Shown: positions 1-8,506, counted from the first letter of the stretch. The stretch is DNA of 64,000 nt from Enterobacteriaceae bacterium UBA7338 (GCA_002480085.1 DKPJ01000017.1:124001-188000), one strand, 5' to 3'. Notes: generated by a model from the letters alone, not told the origin. Translations and numbers: made by a program.

Positions 1-159
1 ATTCAGATTTCCGACCAAATGAATATTAAGGCCAAAACGGTATCATCACACAAGGGTAATATTAAACGAAAAATAAAAACGCATAATAAGCAGGTGATCT
101 ACCACGTCGTGCGCCTGACGGACTACGTTACCAGCGGGATCTTCGTTAATATGCGCTAA
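1..159 (+). CDS. rcsA: RcsA, C-terminal part (LuxR-type helix-turn-helix)
   Basis: The window opens inside this gene; 52 codons and a TAA stop remain. The remaining peptide carries the recognition helix of a LuxR/FixJ-type DNA-binding domain (MNIKAKTVSSHKGNIKRKI) followed by the short RcsA tail ending in FVNMR. RcsA is the unstable co-regulator that pairs with RcsB to activate capsule (colanic acid) genes at RcsAB boxes. Identity is supported by the tail sequence and by the neighbours dsrB, yodD, dsrA and yedP, the order found in E. coli. The N-terminal part lies outside the window, so integrity of the whole gene cannot be judged. Confidence 0.93.
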   Translation: MQISDQMNIKAKTVSSHKGNIKRKIKTHNKQVIYHVVRLTDYVTSGIFVNMR

Positions 160-207
160 GAGGGCAAGCAGTCACTTACCCTCCCGGGCATGAGGGTGGT
201 GACAGCG

Positions 208-396
208 TTACTCCTGCCTCTCCACGAATACCCCGTCCGGATGCCCTTTTTCGTTAAAGAACCAAATACCGAGCGGGTAATCTTCAAGCGATACCAGATA
301 CATTGTGCCTTCGTTAAACTCTTCAATCGCAAGTACGACACCCGGGCGGCGCGGTCCCCCGTCCGTTTTTACTGTAACCCGATCGTTCACCTTCAT
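208..396 (-). CDS. dsrB: DsrB, small conserved protein
   Basis: This 62-residue protein begins MKVNDRVTVKTDGGPRRPGV and is nearly the same as E. coli DsrB in length and sequence. It is a small soluble protein with no membrane segment and a beta-rich, KOW/SH3-like appearance; its function is unknown. It is read convergently with rcsA and divergently from yodD. The start is supported by a purine-rich stretch (AGGAGGAAAACG) just upstream of the ATG on the minus strand. In E. coli it was named for its position next to dsrA, which also holds here. Confidence 0.93.
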   Translation of the reverse strand: MKVNDRVTVKTDGGPRRPGVVLAIEEFNEGTMYLVSLEDYPLGIWFFNEKGHPDGVFVERQE

Positions 397-521
397 CGTT
401 TTCCTCCTGTCGCATTTTTGCCAGTGTAGAACAAAACCCGCGCTCTGACAGCGCCCAGCGTTGTGATTGCTGCTTTTCTCTACCGTCTATACTTAGGGAA
501 ATAGCCTGGGGAGTGACTATC

Positions 522-704
522 ATGAGAACTCACAGTGAACGCGCCTTGAGCGATGCGGAAGTTGACGCCCTGCTGGCGTCGATCGACCGCAGCGGCCCGG
601 AGAAACGCCCCGAAGGCCGAATGCATAATGACGAGGAGCCGACGGTTGCCAACACCTGGGAGATGGATATTCATGACAGCAGCGTGGCAGAGCTTAACTG
701 CTAA
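522..704 (+). CDS. yodD: YodD-like small protein
   Basis: A 60-residue acidic protein. I chose the ATG at 522 because the stretch GGGGAG lies about eight bases upstream; an in-frame GTG at 513 falls inside that stretch. The C-terminal segment WEMDIHDSSVAELN resembles the end of E. coli YodD, and the position between dsrB and dsrA is the same; the N-terminal half is divergent. YodD is a small stress-associated protein of unknown function. The dsrA terminator directly downstream (708-736) can also end this transcript because it is bidirectional. Confidence 0.75.
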   Translation: MRTHSERALSDAEVDALLASIDRSGPEKRPEGRMHNDEEPTVANTWEMDIHDSSVAELNC

Positions 705-707
705 AAG

Positions 708-795
708 AAAAAATCCCGGTCTGGGGAGACCGGGATAAAGCTTGCGTTTGCAAGAAGCACTTGAAAATTCGTTACACCAGGAAATCTGATGCGGA
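708..795 (-). ncRNA. dsrA: DsrA small regulatory RNA
   Basis: Read on the minus strand this matches E. coli DsrA closely: the 5' part CATCAGATTTCCTGGTGTAA, then the rpoS-pairing segment AAGTGCTTCTTGC, a short second stem and a Rho-independent terminator ATCCCGGTCTCCCCAGACCGGGAT followed in the RNA by U residues (arms near 711-719 and 728-736). DsrA is an Hfq-dependent RNA that opens the rpoS leader for translation at low temperature and represses hns. The 5' end is set by analogy with E. coli; a plausible -10 lies near 800-806. The terminator stem differs from E. coli at paired positions on both arms, which supports a maintained structure. It sits between yodD and yedP as in E. coli. Confidence 0.93.
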
Positions 796-998
796 TATGA
801 ATGTATCTGCAAATTATTTGCAGGACAAGGAAATATTCACCAACCTAATTATCATTTGTTTTAACTGTACTGGTACCAACGCATGAGAAGCCAGACGGCA
901 TCGCCTCTGGCGGCCCATTGAAATCACGTATTTATGGTGCATGTTATAAAATTTAAGATTTTTCTCACCACCCCGTTGCGCTAGCGAAGGAGTAGACC

Positions 999-1814
999 AT
1001 GCCGGGCCTGAACGATACGCTGCTGGTATTTACCGATATCGACGGAACCTTACTTGATAGCCACACTCACGAGTGGCAGCCAGCTGAGGTCTGGCTGACC
1101 CGTCTGCGCCAGCATCAGATACCGGTTATCCTGTGCAGCAGTATGACGGCGGCGGAGACGCTGGCAATACAAAAAATGGTCGGATTACAGGGACAGCCGT
1201 TCATTGCTGAGAACGGCGCGGTGATCCAGCTTGATGCGCGCTGGGAGGCGCATAAAAACGCCCCTCGCCTGATCAACGGCGCGACCCACGATCGGATCAT
1301 GACCGTCCTGACCCCGCTGCGGGAGAATGAAGGGTATAAATTCACGACCTTCAGCGATCTCGAGGTTCCTGTGCTGGTGGAGTTAACCGGTTTTACCCCT
1401 GCCCAGGCGAGCCTTGCCCGCCTGCATGAGGCATCGGAAACGCTGATCTGGCGCGACAGCGACGAGCGGATGGCAAAATTCGATGCCGATCTGTCGCGCT
1501 TTGGCCTGCGCCTTGTTCAGGGGGCGCGCTACTGGCACATTATTGACCAACGCGGCGGTAAGGATCAGGCGGTGAACTGGCTTACGCGCCAGTACTGTCA
1601 GATTGAGGGCAAAGAGTACACCACTCTCGGCCTGGGGGATGGCCCTAACGATGCCCCGATGCTGGACAACGTCGATTTCGCCATTGTAGTGAAAGGGTTT
1701 AACCGCGACGGCGTGACGCTACGCCACGATGAGCCTTCCCGGGTCTATCGAACCACCCAGACCGGCCCGGCGGGCCTGCGCGAGGGGCTGGATCACCTGT
1801 TCGGCTCCTCCTGA
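999..1814 (+). CDS. yedP: Mannosyl-3-phosphoglycerate phosphatase family (YedP)
   Basis: A 271-residue HAD-superfamily phosphatase. Motif I is FTDIDGTLLD near residues 11-20 (nucleophile first Asp) and the late acidic motif is GLGDGPNDAPML near 212-223. These place it in the Cof/MPGP branch with a cap domain between the motifs. YedP is annotated as a mannosyl-3-phosphoglycerate phosphatase homologue, though its physiological substrate in enterics is not settled. The ATG at 999 has a good ribosome site (GAAGGAG at 985-991). The 3' end overlaps the end of convergent dgcQ by 22 bases. The 260-base leader region holds dsrA and a small GC-rich inverted repeat near 890-915. Confidence 0.92.
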   Translation: MPGLNDTLLVFTDIDGTLLDSHTHEWQPAEVWLTRLRQHQIPVILCSSMTAAETLAIQKMVGLQGQPFIAENGAVIQLDARWEAHKNAPRLINGATHDRIMTVLTPLRENEGYKFTTFSDLEVPVLVELTGFTPAQASLARLHEASETLIWRDSDERMAKFDADLSRFGLRLVQGARYWHIIDQRGGKDQAVNWLTRQYCQIEGKEYTTLGLGDGPNDAPMLDNVDFAIVVKGFNRDGVTLRHDEPSRVYRTTQTGPAGLREGLDHLFGSS

Positions 1815-3502
1815 TCGGCGTCCTCCGCACAGACGCGGTTGCGTCCGCCCCGTTTCGCCAGGTAGAGCCGTCCATCGGCCACCCTCTGCAAATACTCGAA
1901 AACATAGCTCTCGCTCGGCTCAGCGCTACTGACCCCCAGCGAGGCGCTAATGCGGATGGTCTGGCTGTTATGCACCAGGATCTCTTTGCGGCTGATGCGC
2001 TCGCGTATCTGCTCCGCAACGCGCTGCGCCTGGAGCAGCGTACTTCCCGGCAGAACGATACAGAACTCTTCACCGCCCACCCGTCCGGCCAGATCCTCTC
2101 CCTGAAGGCCGCCGCTAATCAGACGCGCGGCGTGAGTCAAGACTAAATCCCCCGCCTGGTGCCCGTAGCGGTCGTTCACGCGTTTGAAGTGGTCGAGATC
2201 GAGCTGGATCACCGAGAACGGTCGCTGCTGCTGCTGACACCGCTCCGCCAGCGCTTTTGCACGCTCAAACAGCGCGCCGCGGTTGAGCAGCCGCGTCAGC
2301 GGATCGTGCCAGGCCTGCCACTGCAGCGAGTGCTGCATCGCATACATATTGCTGACCATCCGGCGGATGACTACCCAGGAGCTAAGCAGCATGGCGGTAA
2401 AGAGCAGCCACAGCAGCGCCAGCGCAATGCTGATGGTACCGAAATCACCCTGCAAGCCTTCGCGGAGGGTATGGATGCGCAGCAGCAGCCCGTCAAAGTG
2501 ATCGAGTTTCTGCCAGACGACAAAGGTTGGCCCAAGACGCAGGCTGCCGCTGTTGCGCTGCGCTACCGCCTGGGTCAGCATCTCGCGCTGCGCCGGGGTA
2601 AAGGTGCGCGGCTGCACGCCCGCTGGCAGGGAGGTGACCACCCGTTCAAGGTTGTTGTTGTAGAGCTGATACTCACCCTGCTCCTCATCCCTGAGCGCCT
2701 CCGCCAGCAGCTGCTTCACCGAGGAGAAGGCGTAGTCGATTGCCAGTACGCCATACCAGTACTGGGCATAGTCCAACGGTACGCTTACCGTGACGATAGA
2801 CTCCTGCTGACCAGCAAGCTGTGCAGAGGTAAACCAGCGTACGCCACGAAAACGGTTGGCATGTTGGGATTGTCCGGTAAACCAGGGCTGGGCCAGCAGG
2901 CGCTCATAATGCGTAATGCTCTCTGCCGATACGGCTGCGGGTTGCGAAGAGAGGAAAAAGCCAGCGCGTGAGACATACCAGGCGTGCTTTGGCATCGCCG
3001 GTATTGCCGTGGCGAGACGCATGATATAGCCCACCTCCAGCGCGGCGGTCATCTCATTATGCATCTGCGGATCGTTGCGGCTAAGCAGAGGATGACGGGC
3101 CACAAAGCTATCGGAGACGCCGGTAATCGGCAGGGTACGTCGTTGATCGACGCTAATGCGCCAGAAAGGCTGCTGGCGCTGCTGAGCGAACTCAACCTGC
3201 ACGTTCTCCAGAACCTCGGAGGCCAGCGGCGTCTGCACCGCCGCCCTCATTGCATTGCGAAAGAAGAGTAGCGCGTTAACGCCGATCTCCATCTGCCGGT
3301 CGAGGGCGCTGGAGACCTTATCCAGGGTATTGCGCTGGCTGGCGACGTAGGCATCTTCCAGCACCACTACTTCGCGCCAGGTGAGAAGCGTTGAGCTAAC
3401 CAACACAATCACAAAACAGAGATTAACGACTCGAGCGGGTACGAGATACCTGCGAATGCTATTCAACCGTTTTGAGCCTGCGGCAGCGGTAGAGAGTGGC
3501 AC
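1793..3502 (-). CDS. dgcQ: Membrane diguanylate cyclase DgcQ (YedQ)
   Basis: A 569-residue inner-membrane enzyme. A first transmembrane helix lies around residues 24-43, then a periplasmic sensory region of about 300 residues (CHASE7-like in this family), a second membrane helix around 360-385, and a C-terminal GGDEF domain. The active-site signature is GGEEF near residue 477, so it should make cyclic di-GMP from two GTP; the upstream RxxD inhibitory site is not obvious at a glance. YedQ/DgcQ is associated with cellulose synthesis control in enterics. It lies downstream of yedI on the same strand with a 95-base gap; E. coli has yodC in this interval, but it is absent here. It ends in an overlap with yedP. 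Confidence 0.93.
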   Translation of the reverse strand: MPLSTAAAGSKRLNSIRRYLVPARVVNLCFVIVLVSSTLLTWREVVVLEDAYVASQRNTLDKVSSALDRQMEIGVNALLFFRNAMRAAVQTPLASEVLENVQVEFAQQRQQPFWRISVDQRRTLPITGVSDSFVARHPLLSRNDPQMHNEMTAALEVGYIMRLATAIPAMPKHAWYVSRAGFFLSSQPAAVSAESITHYERLLAQPWFTGQSQHANRFRGVRWFTSAQLAGQQESIVTVSVPLDYAQYWYGVLAIDYAFSSVKQLLAEALRDEEQGEYQLYNNNLERVVTSLPAGVQPRTFTPAQREMLTQAVAQRNSGSLRLGPTFVVWQKLDHFDGLLLRIHTLREGLQGDFGTISIALALLWLLFTAMLLSSWVVIRRMVSNMYAMQHSLQWQAWHDPLTRLLNRGALFERAKALAERCQQQQRPFSVIQLDLDHFKRVNDRYGHQAGDLVLTHAARLISGGLQGEDLAGRVGGEEFCIVLPGSTLLQAQRVAEQIRERISRKEILVHNSQTIRISASLGVSSAEPSESYVFEYLQRVADGRLYLAKRGGRNRVCAEDADQEEPNR

Positions 3503-3597
3503 GACGTCTCCATGATAGTTGCTGAAGTTATCCAGTCATTACAATCCACATTATCGGCACGCCGCCGCAGGACTTCATATCGGGCCAGAGCAGAGAA

Positions 3598-4518
3598 CTA
3601 GTGAGCGGCTCCGCGCAGACGCGAAATCGCTTTCACCAGCCCGACGACGATCAGGCCAATAATAAACCCGAGCACCAGGTTTGCCAGCGTCGGCAACGTC
3701 GCGGCGACTACCGCTCCCTGCTCTGCGGCAAAATGCTCGATGGCATGATGCAGGGGCGCAATGCCGTGAACCACAATGCCACCGCCCACCAGAAACATCG
3801 CCAGCGTGCCGACGATCGACAGCGCTTTCATTAGCCAGGGCGCAACCACCAGCAGCCCTTTACCAAAGGCTTTAGCCAGCGCACCGGGCCGTTCAACCAG
3901 CCAGTAGCCCATATCGTCCAGCTTAACGATGATGCCTACCAGGCCATAGACGCCTATAGTCACCAGCACGGCGATGCCCGACAGCACCAGCACCTGATTG
4001 AGCAGGGGCGCATCGGCTACGATACCCAGCGTGATGGCGACGATCTCTGCCGACAGGATAAAGTCGGTGCGAATGGCACCTTTGATCTTGTCCCGCTCGT
4101 ACTGCTTAGGGTCTTGTTTAGCGATGGCGTTTAGCCGCTGCTGCGCCTGGTGGGGATCCTCTTTGTGCTTGCGGGCGTGCAGGCTGTGCAGCACCTTCTC
4201 CACCCCCTCAAAGCAGAGAAACGCCCCGCCGAGCATCAGCAGCGGCGTAATGGCCCACGGAATAAAGGCGCTGATGAGCAGCGCCAGCGGCACCAGGATC
4301 ACCTTGTTAAGCAATGAGCCTTTCGCCACGCTCCACACCACCGGCAGCTCGCGATTAGCCCGCACGCCGGAGACCTGCTGGGCATTGAGCGAGAGATCGT
4401 CACCCAGCACGCCTGCGGTCTTTTTGGCCGCCAGCTTGCCCATCAGTGAAATGTCATCAAGCAACGTGGCTATATCGTCCAGTAAGGTTAATAAACTACT
4501 TCCTGCCAAAATACACAT
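3598..4518 (-). CDS. yedI: Inner-membrane protein YedI (DUF808)
   Basis: A 306-residue polytopic membrane protein of the DUF808 family, recognisable from the start MCILAGSSLLTLLDDIATLLDD, several hydrophobic helices and the KEDPHQAQQRLNAI cytoplasmic loop. No enzymatic or transport function is established for the family. It starts at an ATG that faces yedA across a 169-base divergent promoter region, which is AT-rich. Gene order yedQ-yedI-yedA is the E. coli order minus yodC. There is nothing unusual in its length. Confidence 0.9.
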   Translation of the reverse strand: MCILAGSSLLTLLDDIATLLDDISLMGKLAAKKTAGVLGDDLSLNAQQVSGVRANRELPVVWSVAKGSLLNKVILVPLALLISAFIPWAITPLLMLGGAFLCFEGVEKVLHSLHARKHKEDPHQAQQRLNAIAKQDPKQYERDKIKGAIRTDFILSAEIVAITLGIVADAPLLNQVLVLSGIAVLVTIGVYGLVGIIVKLDDMGYWLVERPGALAKAFGKGLLVVAPWLMKALSIVGTLAMFLVGGGIVVHGIAPLHHAIEHFAAEQGAVVAATLPTLANLVLGFIIGLIVVGLVKAISRLRGAAH

Positions 4519-4687
4519 CCTTCTCTAACTGCTGATAATAGAAAGATTATGGAGCATAAATGCCCATCGCGTAAATTTATCCTTAACGTCAACAAATCTT
4601 TAACATTGCCAGCGCAATTAATTGCTCGCCAGTCTGATTGTTTTGGCGTTTACTCTATGCGTCATTTCATTTTTGTCGTGAGGGAGT

Positions 4688-5599
4688 ATGCGTTTCAGGC
4701 AGCTTTTACCGCTTATTGGTGCGCTTTTTGCGCTCTATATTATTTGGGGTTCCACCTACTTTGCGATTCGCATCGGCGTCGAGAGCTGGCCGCCGTTGAT
4801 GATGGCCGGAGTGCGCTTTTTCTCGGCCGGGCTTCTGCTGTTGGCCTTTCTCCTGCTTACCGGCCACCGCTTGCCCTCCCTGCGCCCGCTGCTCAACGCA
4901 GCGCTGATCGGCGTTCTGCTGCTGGCGGTGGGTAACGGCATGGTGACGGTTGCCGAGCACCAGAACGTCCCCTCCGGCATTGCCGCCGTGGTAGTGGCCA
5001 CCGTTCCGCTCTTTACCCTCTGCTTTAGCCATTTTTTCGGCATCGCCACGCGCAAGCTGGAGTGGTTTGGCATCGCCATCGGCCTGTCAGGTATCGTTCT
5101 GCTTAACAGCGGCGGAAACTTGAGCGGCAACCCGTGGGGGGCAGGCATGATCCTCATCGGCTCCCTGAGCTGGGCCTTCGGCTCCGTTCTCGGCTCACGT
5201 ATTGAGCTGCCCAGCGGGATGATGGCTGGCGCCATTGAGATGCTCGCCGCAGGGGTGGTGCTGCTGGCTGCCTCGGGAATGACCGGCGAACGGCTGACGG
5301 CCATGCCAACCGTTGCCGGGCTGATGGCCGTCAGCTATCTTGCCATTTTTGGGTCGATTATCGCTATCAATGCCTATATGTTCCTGATCCGCAATACCTC
5401 ACCGGCGGTGGCTACCAGCTATGCCTACGTTAATCCGGTGGTGGCGGTACTGTTAGGGACAGGATTTGCTGGCGAAAGCCTCTCTCCTGTCGAGTGGCTG
5501 GCGCTGGGGATCATTATTCTGGCGGTGGTGCTGGTGACGCTGGGTAAATATCTCCTACCTGCCCGCCCAGCGGTTACGCCCTGTGGGGCGGAGAAGTAG
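4688..5599 (+). CDS. yedA: EamA-family permease YedA
   Basis: A 303-residue drug/metabolite transporter superfamily protein with about ten transmembrane helices arranged as two EamA repeats. The early motif IIWGSTYFAIRIGVESWPP is typical of RhaT/EamA carriers. Likely an exporter of small metabolites; the substrate is unknown. The ATG at 4688 follows GTGAGGGAGT, a strong ribosome site. The gene is convergent with vsr and the two coding regions overlap by 26 bases at 5574-5599. Confidence 0.92.
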   Translation: MRFRQLLPLIGALFALYIIWGSTYFAIRIGVESWPPLMMAGVRFFSAGLLLLAFLLLTGHRLPSLRPLLNAALIGVLLLAVGNGMVTVAEHQNVPSGIAAVVVATVPLFTLCFSHFFGIATRKLEWFGIAIGLSGIVLLNSGGNLSGNPWGAGMILIGSLSWAFGSVLGSRIELPSGMMAGAIEMLAAGVVLLAASGMTGERLTAMPTVAGLMAVSYLAIFGSIIAINAYMFLIRNTSPAVATSYAYVNPVVAVLLGTGFAGESLSPVEWLALGIIILAVVLVTLGKYLLPARPAVTPCGAEK

Positions 5600-6071
5600 C
5601 CGGGCCGCTGGCCTGAATGCCCCGGGTGTCGATCTGCGCGGCCGCGCCGCCGCCGCAGATCCACTCTTCAAGCCGCTCGCCCAGTGCCGTATCGCTCAGC
5701 TTTGCCCTGCCCCGGATCGCACACTCCCAGACAATCAGCACCCGCCAGCCCTCTGCCAGCAGTCGTGCAGAGTCGCGCCGGTCGCGTTCAACGTTTTTGC
5801 AAATTTTCTCCAGCCAGAATTCGGTGCGCGTAGCCGGAACCTTAAACAGATAACAGTCATGATGGTGCCAGAAGCAGCCGTGGGTGAAGATCACGCAGCG
5901 GTAGTCATCAATAACAAAATCGGGTCTGCCGGGCAGAGCCGCATCCTGCACGCGAAACGCCAGGCCGCATTCGGTGAGCAGCGCGGCGATCCGCTTCTCA
6001 ATGGCGGTATCCCGAGTTCCAATAGCGCGCATATTTTTGCTGCGCGTGGCTTTATCATGCACGTCTGCCAT
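5574..6071 (-). CDS. vsr: Very short patch repair endonuclease Vsr
   Basis: A 165-residue endonuclease that nicks 5' of T in T:G mismatches at CCWGG sites, repairing deaminated 5-methylcytosine. Family residues are intact: Asp51 in GRPDFVID, Cys66, His69 and His71 in HGCFWHHHDC, Cys73, and Cys117 in VWECAIRG, which form the zinc site and catalytic centre. The extended C-terminus overlaps yedA. In E. coli the start of vsr overlaps the end of dcm, the methyltransferase that creates its substrate. Here the upstream 457 bases contain no dcm, only about 25 open codons in the old dcm frame before a stop in the vsr start region. The gene itself looks functional. Confidence 0.95.
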   Translation of the reverse strand: MADVHDKATRSKNMRAIGTRDTAIEKRIAALLTECGLAFRVQDAALPGRPDFVIDDYRCVIFTHGCFWHHHDCYLFKVPATRTEFWLEKICKNVERDRRDSARLLAEGWRVLIVWECAIRGRAKLSDTALGERLEEWICGGGAAAQIDTRGIQASGPATSPPHRA

Positions 6072-6171
6072 GCTCTCCCCTCGTAGCAGCTCGCCTGGCG
6101 ATCAATAGCGTAATTATTTTAGCAGCCGGACTCATTGTGGACTGATTTTTTTAAGATGCTATGCGATGATC

Positions 6172-6263
6172 CCGGCTGTTATTAATCCAATATGTATTGT
6201 TAGTATTACCCTCACTCTTCTCGACAGTGCTTAGCTCAGCCCTCCATAGCTGAGCTTTTTTTT
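6172..6263 (+). ncRNA. rseX: Candidate small RNA in the RseX position
   Basis: Between divergent vsr and the porin there is an isolated Rho-independent terminator on the plus strand: stem AGCTCAG (6233-6239) with CTGAGCT (6250-6256), then eight T (6256-6263). No coding region precedes it, so it should end a short non-coding transcript. A weak promoter (TTGTGG near 6135, TATGCG near 6160) would give an RNA of about 90 bases. In E. coli RseX (about 90 bases) lies directly upstream of yedS, the counterpart of this porin, and targets ompA and ompC. The segment GTATTACCCTC (6204-6214) could pair with the GAGGGTTAATA ribosome-site region of ompC as I remember it. Identity as RseX is inference from position, size and pairing. 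Confidence 0.55.
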
Positions 6264-6528
6264 GCGCTACTGCAAGCTATTTCCCAGATAAATACCACGA
6301 TATAAAACATACAGTTAAAATATACAAAAATATCATTCAAATAAATAAATAAAGCATGAAAGATTCACGCCGAGAATAAAAAAGCCTAATGAAACGTTTG
6401 GCAATAAATAAAACCATTTGCTTACATCATTCTTTTAAAAATAAATGAACTTAATCGCTAGTATCAGGATTGTAATTCGGGTAGTTCAACAACCATTTAC
6501 ATAAACTATCATTCATAGGGAATGAATA

Positions 6529-7683
6529 ATGAAAAGAAAAGTATTGGCAATCATTGTCCCGGCACTATTAGCCATGGGCACAGCACATGCAGCAGAAATT
6601 TATAACCAGAACGGTAACAAGCTCGATCTCTACGGTAAAGTTGACGGCTTGCACTACTTCTCTGACAACAGCGGCGCCGATGGCGATCAGACCTATGCGC
6701 GTATGGGCTTCAAAGGTGAAACCCAGATCTCCGATCAGCTGATTGGCTTCGGTCAATGGGAATATAACATTCAGGCTAATAACACCGAAAGCAGCGGTAA
6801 CCAAAGCTGGACGCGTCTGGCGTTTGCCGGTCTGAAAGCGGGCGACTACGGTTCATTTGACTATGGCCGTAACTACGGCGTGCTGTATGACGTGGAAGGC
6901 TGGACCGATATGCTGCCGGAGTTCGGCGGTGACAGCTATACCCAGGCCGATAACTTTATGACTGGCCGTGCCAACGGCGTAGCAACCTACCGCAACGACA
7001 ATATGTTTGGCCTGGTGGACGGCCTGACGTTTGCCGTTCAGTACCAGGGCAACAATGAATCCGCCGGTAACGGCAACGAAGGGACTGCCAGCCGTAGCGA
7101 TGGTTCCGACCCCCGTTATGAGAACGGCGACGGCTGGGGTCTCTCCTCTACCTATGATTTCGGCAGCGGCTTCAGCGTAGGTGCGGCGTATGCTTCATCT
7201 GACCGTACTGCCGATCAGACCAATCGTGGCAATGCGGCAGACAGCACCTATGCCGGCGGTGACAAAGCGGACGCCTGGACCACCGGTCTGAAATATGACG
7301 CCAACAATATCTACCTGGCGGCAATGTACTCCGAAACCCGTAACATGACCCCATACGGTAGCACCGACGACGGCGACGTTGGCGGTATCGCCAATAAAAC
7401 GCAGAACTTCGAAGTGACCGCGCAGTATCAGTTCGATTTTGGTCTGCGTCCGGCGGTCTCTTTCCTGATGTCTAAAGGTAAAGATCTTAACTACAACGGC
7501 GTTAATACCGACGAAGATCTGGTTAAATACGCTGACGTAGGCGCTACCTACTACTTCAACAAAAATATGTCTACCTACGTCGATTATAAAATCAACCTGC
7601 TTGATGACGACGATCAGTTCTATCAGGATGCTGGTATCGCCACCGACGATGTTGTCGCGCTGGGCCTGGTTTACCAGTTCTAA
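6529..7683 (+). CDS. ompS1: Outer-membrane trimeric porin, OmpS1/YedS type
   Basis: A 384-residue general porin of the OmpC/OmpF family. The signal peptide MKRKVLAIIVPALLAMGTAHA is followed by the mature start AEIYNQNGNKLDLYGKVDGL, and the protein ends in Phe (LVYQF), the beta-barrel assembly signal. The loop 3 constriction region contains LPEFGGDSYTQADNFM, as in OmpS1. Acidic and Gly-rich extracellular loops (for example near residues 180-200) differ from OmpC. In E. coli K-12 the counterpart yedS is broken; here it is intact. The leader of about 270 bases after the small-RNA terminator is AT-rich, consistent with H-NS/OmpR-type control known for Salmonella ompS1, but I did not identify specific sites. 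RBS is AGGGAA before ATG 6529. Confidence 0.9.
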   Translation: MKRKVLAIIVPALLAMGTAHAAEIYNQNGNKLDLYGKVDGLHYFSDNSGADGDQTYARMGFKGETQISDQLIGFGQWEYNIQANNTESSGNQSWTRLAFAGLKAGDYGSFDYGRNYGVLYDVEGWTDMLPEFGGDSYTQADNFMTGRANGVATYRNDNMFGLVDGLTFAVQYQGNNESAGNGNEGTASRSDGSDPRYENGDGWGLSSTYDFGSGFSVGAAYASSDRTADQTNRGNAADSTYAGGDKADAWTTGLKYDANNIYLAAMYSETRNMTPYGSTDDGDVGGIANKTQNFEVTAQYQFDFGLRPAVSFLMSKGKDLNYNGVNTDEDLVKYADVGATYYFNKNMSTYVDYKINLLDDDDQFYQDAGIATDDVVALGLVYQF

Positions 7684-7713
7684 AAACAGCTTCAGCAACA
7701 GCTGTAAAAAAAC

Positions 7714-7740
7714 AAAGCCCGCAGATAGCGGGCTTTTTAA
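7714..7740. terminator. Bidirectional terminator between ompS1 and the next convergent gene
   Basis: Inverted repeat AAAGCCCGC (7714-7722) and GCGGGCTTT (7728-7736) with A-rich and T-rich flanks on both sides, so it can stop transcription from ompS1 (plus) and from the 7741-8367 gene (minus). Confidence 0.85.
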
Positions 7741-8367
7741 TTATTGAGTGGTCGCGAACCGCATCTCTGTCGCTTTGTCACGCTGCATCATACCAAAGGC
7801 GATAATAAACAGCCCCAGCATAAAGGGAATTTCATACAGCTCTTCCAGCAGGTCCTGATCGCGGGCGTCATATAAAACTAACGATGCGATTAGCCGGTGG
7901 TGCTCTACCGCATCGGAAAACATAAAGGTGATCACCACCAGCAAAGCGGTCCACAGCGGAAATGTTTCGTGACGGAAGCGCTGCGCTATCTCCTTGCGTA
8001 ATATGCCAGAGAAGAGCACCGGCAGCACCAGCGCTGCGATCAGAACTACCGAAATAGCGCGGAAAATTAGCCTCGGCTCGTCAGGAAAGTAGACCCTGCC
8101 CCAGCTTGTGCTGCGTCCTAACAGGACCACCCACCAGGCAACGGACCAGAGCCAGAAGGCCTTTTGTCCGGAGGCCAGCGTCCAGGGCTTGATCCAGCTG
8201 AGCGTGAAAACCGCACCAAAAAGCAGCCATAGCGCCTGCCCGTTCTCAATCCAGCTTACCAGTCTCCCCTCGCTAACGGGTAAGGGGATCTCTGGAAAAA
8301 GTGGGAAGAGAATAGATAAAATAAATAGCAGTGCCGTCACAAACGGCAGCTGTGCGTCCAGTTTCAT
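7741..8367 (-). CDS. Polytopic membrane protein, unknown function
   Basis: A 208-residue hydrophobic protein with five or six predicted membrane helices, rich in Trp and Leu (for example FWLWSVAWWVVLLGRSTSWGR). I do not recognise the family with confidence; there are no obvious catalytic motifs apart from a conserved-looking GRSTSWGRVY loop and an acidic segment DARDQDLLEELYE before the last helix. It ends directly at the ompS1 terminator. The start codon ATG at 8367 has only a weak ribosome site. It is not linked by a short gap to the acyltransferase gene farther upstream (140 bases), so an operon is uncertain. Confidence 0.75.
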   Translation of the reverse strand: MKLDAQLPFVTALLFILSILFPLFPEIPLPVSEGRLVSWIENGQALWLLFGAVFTLSWIKPWTLASGQKAFWLWSVAWWVVLLGRSTSWGRVYFPDEPRLIFRAISVVLIAALVLPVLFSGILRKEIAQRFRHETFPLWTALLVVITFMFSDAVEHHRLIASLVLYDARDQDLLEELYEIPFMLGLFIIAFGMMQRDKATEMRFATTQ

Positions 8368-8506
8368 CGTTATTATTACCTGGAAAAATAGTAGCCAATG
8401 ATTTTAGCTGATTATCTTTAAGGCTTCTTTGCGATGTGTGCGACATTGACTATGGTTGTTTGCCCGCTATAGCGTTCAAGGGGGAGGCGCATCGCCTGAA
8501 AATATC

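Noticed and set aside
2159..2971. A 270-codon plus-strand frame opposite dgcQ.
   Set aside because: It is an antisense shadow of a GC-rich real gene; its composition (Gln/Arg/His rich) has no protein-like features.
6072..6150. Possible 3' remnant of dcm upstream of vsr (about 25 open codons ending in a HGRR-like tail).
   Set aside because: The HGRR-like end is dictated by the vsr start codons in the other frame, and the rest shows no Dcm similarity, so it is not independent evidence.
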